This document shows, one piece after another, positions 47,247 through 57,194 of a stretch of 64,000 nucleotides of DNA (position 1 is the stretch's first letter; each line of letters begins with the position of its first letter). A model generated the notes under the pieces. That model saw nothing but the letters and a program-made list of their open reading frames with translations. It did not search any database and was not told the DNA's origin. The stretch is taken from NCBI GenBank assembly GCA_030844895.1, contig CM061224.1, positions 558,001 through 622,000 of the forward strand, written 5' to 3'. The stretch is from Ambrosia x helenae. Its lineage: Eukaryota > Streptophyta > Magnoliopsida > Asterales > Asteraceae. Both the position numbers and the translations under genes were made by a program.

Positions 47247-48400
47247 GCACCAACACGAAAATTTTACTTGTAATGAAAATCGTGTCACATGAATCCAAAC
47301 ATAACGGTTGTATTCGAGGGTAGAGACCGACATTATCTGTTTAACCAAAATAGAAAAATTATTTATTTTTTGCACATTAATACTTTGTTTTTATAATTTT
47401 GGACTATGACCAAAGTATTTAAAATTTTAAAGCTCGACATAAAAGGTAAAAAAAAAAAACAAAATAAATAAGCTAATTAACAGGTCAACCTGCGAACCCA
47501 CCTAGCTGACACAAACACAACCCTTTTAAGCTAGTGATGATCTGAACTTCTTAATACTAAAGTCAAAGCAAGGAATTTAGTGTTGTATATGTTATTTGGT
47601 ATCGTGACAGAAATTGATACCCCTATAATACACGTTGCTTTGCTTCTTCTTGTAGGTGCAAAATGACCTAATAACCTTTTCAAGATAGTTTAGAAGTGTG
47701 ACCTATGTTGAAATTCACATGTACATATATAGTAAACCATCACTATTGTTATTATCAATTAACGGAAGACACTAGTTTCATACCACCAACGACCTGGTTT
47801 TACCAACATGGAAGTTATATCAATGATTAAATGGCTGAAAGAAACCGGCAATAGGGGTGGACACTTATGCGCCAATGGTGGAGAAGAAGGCATGATGTTG
47901 TGGTCAAATGTAACCGTGGCCCGACTAGTGGTCCAAGAAGGCATATATACACACATATAGAGAGAGAGTAAGGTTTTTACAAATGAGTTTTATCCTGTAA
48001 ATAGGTCTTAACGTGAGAACTGAAGGAAGGATTTTTTTTTTTTCTCTCATCTTGTTAGACATGTATTCAGGGCGGACTTACTGTTACGGCAAGAGGGGTG
48101 GACACCCATCTTAAAAAATAAATTAAGTTTTATACATGAATGAATATCTGGAGCGCCCTCTTAAAGCTTTACAATCGCGCCTTTTAAAATTTATAAACAA
48201 GCCCTCTTGTAATTTATAAATCGATCGGAGAAGAGACAGATAGTGAGTTGCCAGAGAGTTGAGTTGTTGTTGTTAGGTTAACTTTATGGAGAGAGAAGAA
48301 GAGTGAAGAAGATGAAGGCAAATGTAACTATTTTTAAGTTGGTTTGGGCTCTCTTTAAAATAAAAAATGGCGGGAAATCACCATTTTGGCCATTGACCAA
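47247..48400. other. Non-coding AT-rich stretch
   Basis: No frame I would call coding. 48060-48200 has anonymous repeat-like text. Confidence 0.4.
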
Positions 48401-48609
48401 GGTGTTTTACCAAACTAGCCATCTCCTATTTCTTTGGAGACACGGCTTACATGTTTTGAGGCGACTCTAAGTGGTTTCACGTGAGGACCAACATAGAACC
48501 GCCACGTGTCTCTCTCCATGTCAGACGTCTCGGTGACGTCTGTGCGCCGCCAAGACGTCTCTGGCACCACAACCACCACCATTCTTTTCTCTCTCCTCCG
48601 CCTCTGCTG

Positions 48610-48862
48610 CCCTACTCCGTTTCCGATGACGTCTCAGTGCCATATTTATCATAATTTACTTGATTGATGCAGGGGTTATTGAATATATTTGAACATGTTC
48701 ATTACTGGATAATAACTCCTCCTCCGCTTCTCTATTATCTGCTTCAGTTACATTTTTCATAAATAAAAAAAACAAGACTTCAGCCGGAGACTTCTGCCGG
48801 AGAGAAAGATCCGACGGGATACAGCTTATTCGCCACCGAGACGTCATCAGAAACGGAGTAGG
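48610..48862. repeat. Inverted repeat with GACGTCTC motifs
   Basis: CCCTACTCCGTTTC followed by GATGACGTCTC (48610-48639) is mirrored at 48832-48862 (GAGACGTCATC followed by GAAACGGAGTAGGG), about 30 bp per arm with two mismatches. GACGTCTC also recurs at about 48527, 48536, 48562 and 48911. It is probably the core of a foldback or MULE-like element. Confidence 0.6.
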
Positions 48863-49334
48863 GTAGCGGATGAGAGAGAAAGAAGGAAAGAGAAACAAGT
48901 GGTGCCGAAGACGTCTCGGAGAAGCCTCTTGAAGAGGTTTACGAATCCTTATTATTATTAAATATATAAATAAACAATAATAAATGGACACGTGTCACTC
49001 GGTTATTAATCACTGCTAAAGCCTCTAGGAGAAGTCTATGATATCTCGAAATCTGTGATTCGCCTCTCCAAAAATGACACTCTAAGCCTTGTAGTTGTAT
49101 TGACGTGGAAGAGTCATTTCCCCAACCACACTTGACACAAGAAACTAGATTGAAATTTTGTTTAATGAAAAGTAAAGTGAAGATATATCACTAACTTTTG
49201 TATTTGTTGCTTATCCATTTAGTTTAGAAGGTTATTTATCAATTTAGGTTTTATTGCCATAAATTTAAGTTATTATTACATAACAATTTATTTATGTCAC
49301 TTTACTAGACTTTAACACTTTATTATTTTACTTA

Positions 49335-49561
49335 GGGGTTGTTTGGTTGATTAAGTGCTGAATTATTAAGATGGTCTGAATGGTTAATAGGCTCTGAATG
49401 GTTAAGAGCTGAATCATTCAGCATCCCTTATTAGCTTAATGGTTCAGCACTTAATCATTCCATTCAGTTGCTGAAACAAACAGTCTGAATGCTGAATGAT
49501 TCAGACCTAAATGATTAAGAGGCTGATTAAGAGGCTGATTAAGAGGCTACCAAACAGCCCC
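49335..49561. mobile_element. Tourist-like MITE, copy B
   Basis: GGGGTTGTTTGG to CCAAACAGCCCC with TTA on both sides (49332-49334, 49562-49564). Near the right end the unit CTGATTAAGAGG is present in tandem. Confidence 0.88.
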
Positions 49562-49794
49562 TTAATTTTTTTAAGTTCTAAAAGATATACTAGTATATCA
49601 TACTTTTTATCATGTAATATAGTTTGTTGTTTTGTTTATGTTTACGTCACTTTACTAGACTTCAACTCTTTTGTTAGTTGTTGCTTCTTTTCTTTTGTTT
49701 TTTTTTTTTCTAATTAAATTTTAACTAAACTTCTTTTGTTTTTTTTTTCTAATTAAATTTTAACTAAACTAATTGGGTTAAGGATATAAGCTTC

Positions 49795-50283
49795 TGACGA
49801 GGTAGGCCCACTCCAGATGGATCGGCCCAACTCCAACTAAAGGCCCACATTGTCTTAAGGCTAGTCCAACGGCAGAATAACGCCGGATGGGCCAAGGTGG
49901 TCATTTTCCGGGCTATTGATAAGCTCCAACCTCTTCTCCGAACAATAGGGGATGAAGGGTTCAATAGAAGAGATAAGGCCTATCTCCATGAGAACCGTGG
50001 ACTTAGTTCCTGGAGATAGGCTCAATAAGGCGGTTACGAGAAAGGTTATAAATACAGGTAAAAGGTACGTCGATATTCATTCACTCACAAAAAGCTATTG
50101 CTTTACTTTCACCTCAGAAACCTATACTTATTCTCACGCCGGAGGGTGGTCACAGGAAACCCCCCTTTCCTGTGACGAGTCCTAACGGTGCTTTGTTTTG
50201 CAGGCATCCGGATCTCACTTAAGCAGGTTGTTTACAGTTGGAGCATTATTTCTTGTCTACTCGGAGAGGTATTTACTTCTTCA
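49795..50283 (+). repeat. 5' LTR of element 2
   Basis: TGACGAGG to ACTTCTTCA, 489 bp, with a TATA box TATAAATA at 50047-50054. Differs from the 3' LTR at 50209 (C here, A at 60767). Confidence 0.97.
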
Positions 50284-50284
50284 T

Positions 50285-50301
50285 TGGCGCCATCCGTGGG
50301 A
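50285..50301 (+). promoter_or_regulatory. Primer-binding site of element 2
   Basis: TGGCGCCATCCGTGGGA, one base after the LTR end. It shares its first 13 bases with element 1. Confidence 0.8.
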
Positions 50302-50347
50302 CCCGTACAAGAAACTAGCTACCGGTTGAATAACCTGAAGGACCGAG

Positions 50348-52594
50348 ATGACTTCAAATCAAAATGCCATGGTTACCGCCAACCCGGCAAGAAGCGATCA
50401 GAATTTGACTCCCACAACGGAGCGGATCGATGGTACAATAGCTTCCGACTCGGAAGGGGAAGGTGACGGAGTGGCTCCGGGGTTTTCTCCAGGGACATCG
50501 GCCCCACTCCCGGGGAACACGCAGACTTTGGTGTCACCCGGAGGCCACCAAGGACGTCTTTCTTCTGCAAGAGGACCGGTCCTATTACCCACATACACTC
50601 GACCGATTGTTAGTACAAGTTTCTCAGCCCCTCGAGTTTCGGCACTCGTATCATCGATGCCTTGGTTTACAGCAGCACAAAGTCTCCCACTTTTCTCGGC
50701 TGCGATCTCGGCAGCCATGACCTCATCACCACAAGCAACTCTCATGCAGCCGAATATGCCGCCTTACACACCGGTCACTCCCGGGAATCAACCGTTCATG
50801 CCTTACTATCCTATGTCACCATATGGGTACATGTGTGCACCGTCAACTGGTGGTGCGTACACATACCCATATCCTTACATGTATCCCCCGGTGCAACCAC
50901 CCCCGGGGTGGAACCCTCAGACAGGGATACCCTCGAACGAAAGACTGAATGAAGTCCGCACGCGCCTCAATTATGAAACCACTCCCGGGGGCCCGGGAGC
51001 TTCCACGGGACCTACCCAGGAACGACAGCAGAACGCGGTGGTAGTACAGGAGAATGAAGATCAGGGAGATGATGAAGACCTTACCCGGCCATACCGTCCT
51101 CCGACGATGGCAACATACTCCAAGTTCACGGAAAGGATTGCCAATGCCCCGTTACCCCAGAACCTGAAACTCCCATCGACAGTGGGTAAGTATGACGGGA
51201 TTGGGGACCCGGATGACCATTTGAGCATCTTTGAATCTGTAGCCTCATCCAAGGACTGGCCAATGCAGGCCTGGTGTCACATGTTCGTTCAGACCCTAGT
51301 GGGAGCATCACGGGTCTGGTGGGACAGTTTGCCGCCCAGGTCTATTTCAAACTGGAGAGACATCCATAAGGGATTCACCCAGCAGTTTAGTCAACAGCGC
51401 AGACATACCAAGTATAGGGAGGAGGTAATGCATATCCGCCAAAGAGACAATGAACCAATGGAGAATTTCATAATACGGTTCAACAAAGAAAGGCTTCAGA
51501 TCCCGGGTCTTACTGAAGAATTAGCATGCACTGCATTCACCATGGGAGTGAATGACGACGGATTGTTAAGAAAGCTTCATGGTCCCCATGGGTATCCTCA
51601 GACCATGGACGAGATGATGACAGTAGCTAAGGCGTACGTCAAACAGGAGAAATCAATTGCCATGAACCATGCAGTACGGAAGAAGCAAGAGACTACAAAA
51701 ACAAGTGACAACCAGGACTCCAGAGGCTCCAGAAACAGGGGGCGGTCGGGTCAACCTTATTCAAGAGATGACCGTCGGGACGAACGCCGGGAGGAGCGGA
51801 GAGATGATCGTCGCGAGCAGGGGCGAAGATCGGAAAAGTCTCGTGACTCTTATTCCAGCAGAGGAGATACGGCTTCCAAGCCCAAGCTGGATTACCCGGA
51901 GCTGATCAAGACGCCATCACAGATACTGGAAACGGAGAACCTAAGGCTGAACACTCCTCGGCCGGTCAAGGACTCTCCGTCAAAGGACAAGTCAAAATTC
52001 TGTGATTATCACAAAGGCAACGGCCATGACACGAATGATTGTTTCCAATTGAAGAGACAAATAGAGTACTTCGTCAGAACAGGGAAGCTAGCTCACCTGG
52101 TTAAAGACACTAAACCGGAAGCAACAACCTGGGAAGACAGGGCGACTGGAAAAAAGCCCAGGGAGATCAATACAATACGGCCGGAGGCAAGAGGCAGCTC
52201 CAAGAGACGATTCGAAACAATTGAGCCGTGGATGGAGACGGTGATGACTGTACCTCCGTACTACAAAGCATTACGAATGGAAGCGCTGGTAATCTCAGCA
52301 GCTGTAGGTGACTACAGTATGAAAAGAATCATGGTGGACACGGGCAGTTCAGAAGATATCATCTATGAGCCATGTTTCAGAAGAATGTCAATGGAGGACC
52401 AGAAGATGTTAGCACCGGCCCACGGTCCGGTAAAAGGGTTCACAGGAGAATGTATAGAGCCGTTGGGGCAACTGACGTTCCCAGTCACACTCGGCGATGG
52501 CTATAAGGAACGAACGATCCTTGTTACTTTTCTGGTGATCCCAGCTACCTCACAGTACAATCTAATCATTGGCCGTACACGTTGGGACGAATAG
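50348..52594 (+). CDS. Gag-protease frame of element 2 (748 aa)
   Basis: ATG 50348, 64 nt after the LTR. Residues 1-250 are Pro/Ser/Tyr-rich linker. Gag domain about 273-440 (GKYDGIGDPDDH, ASRVWWDSLP); Arg/Asp-rich stretch about 470-510; zinc-knuckle variant CDYHKGNGHDTNDC about 552; protease with VDTGSSEDIIYE about 663 and the later YNLIIGR block about 740. The frame then stops at 52592-52594, within the end of the protease domain; the homologous region of element 1 continues unbroken into RT. The pol frame overlaps by 13 nt and lies in the -1 position relative to gag. A lost base around 52576-52582 or a programmed -1 shift would both explain it; I see no obvious X-XXY-YYZ slippery heptamer there. 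Confidence 0.93.
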   Translation: MTSNQNAMVTANPARSDQNLTPTTERIDGTIASDSEGEGDGVAPGFSPGTSAPLPGNTQTLVSPGGHQGRLSSARGPVLLPTYTRPIVSTSFSAPRVSALVSSMPWFTAAQSLPLFSAAISAAMTSSPQATLMQPNMPPYTPVTPGNQPFMPYYPMSPYGYMCAPSTGGAYTYPYPYMYPPVQPPPGWNPQTGIPSNERLNEVRTRLNYETTPGGPGASTGPTQERQQNAVVVQENEDQGDDEDLTRPYRPPTMATYSKFTERIANAPLPQNLKLPSTVGKYDGIGDPDDHLSIFESVASSKDWPMQAWCHMFVQTLVGASRVWWDSLPPRSISNWRDIHKGFTQQFSQQRRHTKYREEVMHIRQRDNEPMENFIIRFNKERLQIPGLTEELACTAFTMGVNDDGLLRKLHGPHGYPQTMDEMMTVAKAYVKQEKSIAMNHAVRKKQETTKTSDNQDSRGSRNRGRSGQPYSRDDRRDERREERRDDRREQGRRSEKSRDSYSSRGDTASKPKLDYPELIKTPSQILETENLRLNTPRPVKDSPSKDKSKFCDYHKGNGHDTNDCFQLKRQIEYFVRTGKLAHLVKDTKPEATTWEDRATGKKPREINTIRPEARGSSKRRFETIEPWMETVMTVPPYYKALRMEALVISAAVGDYSMKRIMVDTGSSEDIIYEPCFRRMSMEDQKMLAPAHGPVKGFTGECIEPLGQLTFPVTLGDGYKERTILVTFLVIPATSQYNLIIGRTRWDE

Positions 52595-55500
52595 ACGCCC
52601 TGGTATCTACAGCCAGGGGCTTTCTCATGTTCCCAACACCACACGGAGTAGCCACGGTGACCGGGGAAAAAGTTGTCGCAGCAGCTGAGGGCGCAGCCTG
52701 CCGTCAGGCACCGTCCGGTATACGGGGCCCGGAGAGATGGGTGTTGAGCACGAAACACCCAGATCAAACGGTCACCATCGGAGATTCGCTGGCCCCGGCC
52801 ACTCAGGAGAAATTGAAGCGGCTATTAAAGCGCAACATGGACGTTTTTGCATTCTCACATTCTGACATGACTGGAATTGCTCGGGAAAAGGCAGAACACA
52901 AGCTGTCCACCTACCCAAACGTGAAACCAGTCACACAAAAGAGAAGAAGCATGGCTCCGGATCGAAGAGCGGCTGTAGTGCAAGAGGTAAAAAAGTTGGA
53001 AGAAGCCGGGATCCTCAGAAAAACCAAGTATCACACATGGGTCGCCAACCCTGTCATGGTTCGAAAGCACGACGGATCATGGAGGATGTGTGTGGACTAT
53101 AAGGATCTGAATAAAGCATGTCCTAAAGATGCATACCCGCTTCCAGAGATAGACCTCAAGGTCGATTCCCTAGCTCCTTTCCAGTACAAGTGTTTTTTGG
53201 ATGCATACAAAGGGTATCATCAGATTCAGATGGCTAAGGAGGACGAGGAGAAGACAGCTTTCCACACGGACGCTGGTATATTCTGCTACACCAAAATGCC
53301 GTTCGGCTTGAAGAATGCTGGGGCAACGTATCAAAGGCTGATGGATCAAGCGTTCGAACACCAGATCGGCAGGAACCTGGAAGTATACGTGGATGATCTG
53401 GTAATCAAAAGCAAGACTGAAGAGATGATGTTAAAAGATATCGAAGAAACGTTTGATACTCTCCGAGAATATAACATCAAGCTGAACCCGGGAAAGTGCT
53501 CTTTTGGGGTTGAAGAAGGGAAGTTCCTGGGAGTAATAGTGTCCAAGGACGGGTTCCGAGTCAACCCGGAAAAGGTGGCAGCAATCAGGAATATGCCCGC
53601 CCCTAAGACTTTGAAAGATGCCCAAACACTCAACGGGAGATTAGCCGCCATCAGCAGGTTCCTGGCCAGGCATGCCGAGCGTTCTCTACCATTTATCTCC
53701 ACACTTAAGGACTGCCTGAACAAGAACAAGTTTAAATGGACTGAAGAAGCGGACAATGCATTCGAACAGATGAAAACATTCGTCGGTAACTTGCCCATGC
53801 TCACAGCACCTCGTCCGGGAGAAGTGTTGAAGATGTATCTGGCGGCGGGGCACCAAGCCGTCAGTTCAGTTTTACTAGTTGAAAGAAACAAATGCCAGAC
53901 CCCAATTTACTACATCAGCCGGATATTGTCAGACGCCGAGGCCAGGTATCCTACCTTGGAAAAATTGGTACTGGCACTGGTGCATTCATCCCGGAGGCTG
54001 CGCAGGTACTTCCAGGCGCACGAAGTGGAAGTCCTCACAAACTTCCAACTGGGACAAATTCTAAACAGGCCAGAGGTGTCGGGACGGCTGGCCAAGTGGG
54101 CGATTGAATTGGGAGCATTAGATGTGTCATTTAAAAAGCGAACGGCTGTAAAGGGCCAAGTACTGGCTGACTTCATGACAGAAATCCCGGAAGGAGAAGA
54201 GATCAAGGAATCGGTGCCGAGAATTGAAGATATGCTGGAAGACGAGTCTACTCCGTGGCAGCTATATACGGATGGCTCCTCCAACAGCAAGGGTGCCGGA
54301 GCAGGATTATTGTTGGTTAGCCCGGAGGGTGCACGGTTCCTCTATGCCCTCCGGTTCGACTTTGAATGTTCTAACAATCAGTCTGAATACGAAGCCCTAC
54401 TGGCGGGACTGCGAGTGGCCTTGGCCATGGGAGCCACTCGGGTGGATGCCCATGTGGACTCACTCTTGGTCAACAATCAGGTGAACGAGTCATACGAAGC
54501 CAAGGACGAGTCTATGGCCAGATACCTAGAAAAGACAAAGGAGTTGATGGCCAAATTCAAGCAGGTCACGCTACATCATGTGAGAAGGCACAAGAATGAC
54601 ATTGCTGATGCTCTCAGTAAGCTGGCCTCGTCCGGCACGGATGCAAACGTCCACACAGAAACTTTGAAGCACCCGTCCACACAGATATCAGAAGTTCATT
54701 TGGTGCACGCGGTTGAGGTCTCCTGGATGACCCCTATACATAAGTTCTTAACAGATGGAAGTCTGCCGGAAGATAAAGCCGAGGCAATGAAAATTCGGAC
54801 CAAGGCCATTCAATACGAAATCCAAGCCGGGGTTCTTTACAGAAAGTCTTACCTAGGGCCATCCCTGAGATGTGTATCCCCTTCGGAAGCCAGGTATTTG
54901 ATCAAGGATATCCATTCGGGAATGTGTGGGATTCATGCAGGACCCCGGGCAGTGGTGGCCAAGATCACAAATGCAGGATACTACTGGCCCGGGATGCACA
55001 CCATGGCCGTCGAAGAACTCAGGAAGTGCATTAGTTGTCAAAAGTATGCACCGGTAACGACCAGACCAAAGAACAACTTAATTCCGGTAACAACAGCATG
55101 GCCCTTTCAAAAATGGGGCATTGATTTGGTCGGACCTTTTCCTCTAGCCCCAGGAAAGCTCAAGTACCTGGTGGTCGCCATTGACTACTTTACAAAGTGG
55201 GTAGAGGCAAAGCCGTTGGCCAAGATAGAGGCGAGCAACATCAAGAAGTTTTTATGGGAACACATAGTATGCAGGTTCGGAGTCCCCTTGTACCTGGTCA
55301 GCGACAACGGGACGCAGTTCGCGGATAAGCACATACAAGAATGGTGCAAAAGCCTGAACATACAGCAAGTATTCACGTCTGTGGCTCACCCTCAAGGAAA
55401 TGGACAGGTTGAGAGGGCGAACAGAAGCATACTGGACGGGTTGAAAAGACGCTTGGACCAGGAAGGAACATCATGGGTTGACCAGCTTTCGCATGTTCTC

Positions 55501-55953
55501 TGGGCCCATCGGACAACACCCAAGACAAGCAATGGAGAGACCCCTTTCTGTCTGACCTACGGATCGGAAGCGATGATTCCGGCCGAGGTGATGCTGCCGT
55601 CTACCAGATACGCCGACCCCAATGCTGACAATGACCAGCTGTTAAGACTCAATCTTGACGCAGTAGAGGCCCGGCGTGATGAAGCCCATATCAAGGAAGC
55701 CCGGTACAAAAGGTTGATGGAAAAGTATTACAACAAAAGAGTCCGGATCTGCTCATTCAAGCCCGGCGACCTGGTCATGAGGGATAATGAGGCAAGCAGA
55801 CAACTGCCCCCGGGAAAGCTAAGTCCCAACTGGGAGGGACCATATGAAGTCATTGAAAGCCTGGGAAAGGGAGCATACCGACTAAAACAACTGGACGGGA
55901 CGCCGGTACCCAGAAGTTGGAATGCTGCCCAACTCAGAAAATGCTACATGTAA
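52582..55953 (+). CDS. Pol frame of element 2: RT, two RNase H domains, integrase (1123 aa)
   Basis: It begins in the overlap with gag and has no convincing ATG of its own, so it depends on frameshifting or represents the broken second half of a single gag-pol. RT about 120-340 with WRMCVDYKDLNKACPKD and YVDDLVIKS about 268. A degenerate first RNase H (MYLAAGHQAVSSVLLVE, catalytic Asp absent). The second RNase H starts YTDGSSNSKGAG at about 562. Integrase: HH-CC around 777-815 (GMCGIHAG, CISCQ) and catalytic residues in WGIDLVGPF (about 845), SDNGTQF (about 907) and QVERANRS (about 941). It ends with the SWNAAQLRKCYM block that element 1 also has, close to its stop. Confidence 0.93.
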   Translation: MGRIDALVSTARGFLMFPTPHGVATVTGEKVVAAAEGAACRQAPSGIRGPERWVLSTKHPDQTVTIGDSLAPATQEKLKRLLKRNMDVFAFSHSDMTGIAREKAEHKLSTYPNVKPVTQKRRSMAPDRRAAVVQEVKKLEEAGILRKTKYHTWVANPVMVRKHDGSWRMCVDYKDLNKACPKDAYPLPEIDLKVDSLAPFQYKCFLDAYKGYHQIQMAKEDEEKTAFHTDAGIFCYTKMPFGLKNAGATYQRLMDQAFEHQIGRNLEVYVDDLVIKSKTEEMMLKDIEETFDTLREYNIKLNPGKCSFGVEEGKFLGVIVSKDGFRVNPEKVAAIRNMPAPKTLKDAQTLNGRLAAISRFLARHAERSLPFISTLKDCLNKNKFKWTEEADNAFEQMKTFVGNLPMLTAPRPGEVLKMYLAAGHQAVSSVLLVERNKCQTPIYYISRILSDAEARYPTLEKLVLALVHSSRRLRRYFQAHEVEVLTNFQLGQILNRPEVSGRLAKWAIELGALDVSFKKRTAVKGQVLADFMTEIPEGEEIKESVPRIEDMLEDESTPWQLYTDGSSNSKGAGAGLLLVSPEGARFLYALRFDFECSNNQSEYEALLAGLRVALAMGATRVDAHVDSLLVNNQVNESYEAKDESMARYLEKTKELMAKFKQVTLHHVRRHKNDIADALSKLASSGTDANVHTETLKHPSTQISEVHLVHAVEVSWMTPIHKFLTDGSLPEDKAEAMKIRTKAIQYEIQAGVLYRKSYLGPSLRCVSPSEARYLIKDIHSGMCGIHAGPRAVVAKITNAGYYWPGMHTMAVEELRKCISCQKYAPVTTRPKNNLIPVTTAWPFQKWGIDLVGPFPLAPGKLKYLVVAIDYFTKWVEAKPLAKIEASNIKKFLWEHIVCRFGVPLYLVSDNGTQFADKHIQEWCKSLNIQQVFTSVAHPQGNGQVERANRSILDGLKRRLDQEGTSWVDQLSHVLWAHRTTPKTSNGETPFCLTYGSEAMIPAEVMLPSTRYADPNADNDQLLRLNLDAVEARRDEAHIKEARYKRLMEKYYNKRVRICSFKPGDLVMRDNEASRQLPPGKLSPNWEGPYEVIESLGKGAYRLKQLDGTPVPRSWNAAQLRKCYM

Positions 55954-56237
55954 CACAAAAGTTCAGGGCCTTAGGCCATTGTAAACATTGACCGGACGGA
56001 TACCATGACACCCCGGTCAATCAAGTTTTTATCTTTCTTGTTATTCATTACAATCAATAAAACAACGCCGATAATGGCATTTTCAGTACTTATATTCCAT
56101 TATAAATAACATGCTAGACAAAGCATAATTACAAAAAACGGTAGGGGCAGGACAAAAATCCAAAGCCAATAATAATAATTTTCCTACCAACTATACATAG
56201 CGCTATTTTCCTAAAAGCCTTGTTCAAATTGCAAGCA
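55954..56237. other. Spacer between pol and the antisense genes, element 2
   Basis: 284 bp without the tandem array that element 1 has in the same place. Confidence 0.7.
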
Positions 56238-56807
56238 TTAAGAACTGCAACCATCCAACATGGCAAACACCTCCGCCGGGGTATATAGCACATCGCCAGG
56301 AGGGTTGCAAGTAGGGGGGAGGACCCAGCACTCCTCATACATCTTCATTAACTGGAGATCAAATGACCTAACCCCCGGGTCCTCATCTGCATGGGAAGGT
56401 CCAACCAGGTCCAATCCCTGATCAATCACCACTTCCTTCCCCAAAGGTATCCAGGGGGACGGCCGATGTCCAGTGCCTCGCCGGTAGACCAAGCCATAAC
56501 GTCCAGGAGCTGGGATACTGGTTGAATGCACTCTGACGCCATCTTCGACTCCAGTCAGGTTAGGCAAACCAATGGGGATACCACGATCTCCCCCAATGTC
56601 ATCTGCAACAACAGGCAGGGGTGGTGGTACAGCCCTTGACCGCCGTTGGTAGACCAATCGACACTCCCTTGGGGGACGAAGCTCAGTGGGTTCATCAGCA
56701 GGAAGATGGTGCTCAAGGGTTTGGGACTGACGCTGCAGTTCCCTTAATCCTTCCAGAGCATCCAACTCCTTCAGGTACCTTTTGAGGGAGACAAATTTAC
56801 GTGGCAT
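56238..56807 (-). CDS. Small antisense gene of element 2 (189 aa)
   Basis: Start at the ATG at 56807 (MPRKFVSLKRYLKELDALEG); an upstream in-frame ATG at 56834 is less likely. The N-terminal 40 residues look helical (Leu/Glu/Gln-rich), followed by a Pro/Arg-rich middle and a C-terminus with CWVLPPTCNPPGD. No family recognised. It occupies the same position as 20734-21147 in element 1 but is longer. TATA-like box at about 56853-56860. Confidence 0.6.
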   Translation of the reverse strand: MPRKFVSLKRYLKELDALEGLRELQRQSQTLEHHLPADEPTELRPPRECRLVYQRRSRAVPPPLPVVADDIGGDRGIPIGLPNLTGVEDGVRVHSTSIPAPGRYGLVYRRGTGHRPSPWIPLGKEVVIDQGLDLVGPSHADEDPGVRSFDLQLMKMYEECWVLPPTCNPPGDVLYTPAEVFAMLDGCSS

Positions 56808-56852
56808 GATTAAACGAGTTGAGTACTTGTGCATGATAGGACACCCTGCTTA

Positions 56853-56860
56853 TATAATGT
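56853..56860 (-). promoter_or_regulatory. TATA-like box for the small antisense gene of element 2
   Basis: The minus strand reads TTATATAAG about 50 nt before the ATG at 56807. Confidence 0.45.
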
Positions 56861-57194
56861 ATGAGTGTGACGGTTAAGATCGTCCTTGGGAGTTTAAAAG
56901 AACTCTGTAATTATTACACTGGCAAGAGCCGCCTGACACGTGGATGGGACGGTCAAGTTGAAAGAATGACGTCAGCAACATCATTACTAACATTAATGAC
57001 GATACGACGCTTCGAGATATTGCTCGACAAGTGGCCTTTGGCAGAGTCAAAGGTGAAAAACAAACATTAAATAAATGATTAACAAAACATAATGTTTTAT
57101 AAAAATCACACAAGGCATCAAAATTCCGGGATTACATAAAGCCTTCCGGGCGTGTCAACATACAAGAACTAGAATTCAATAACACAAAAGACAA

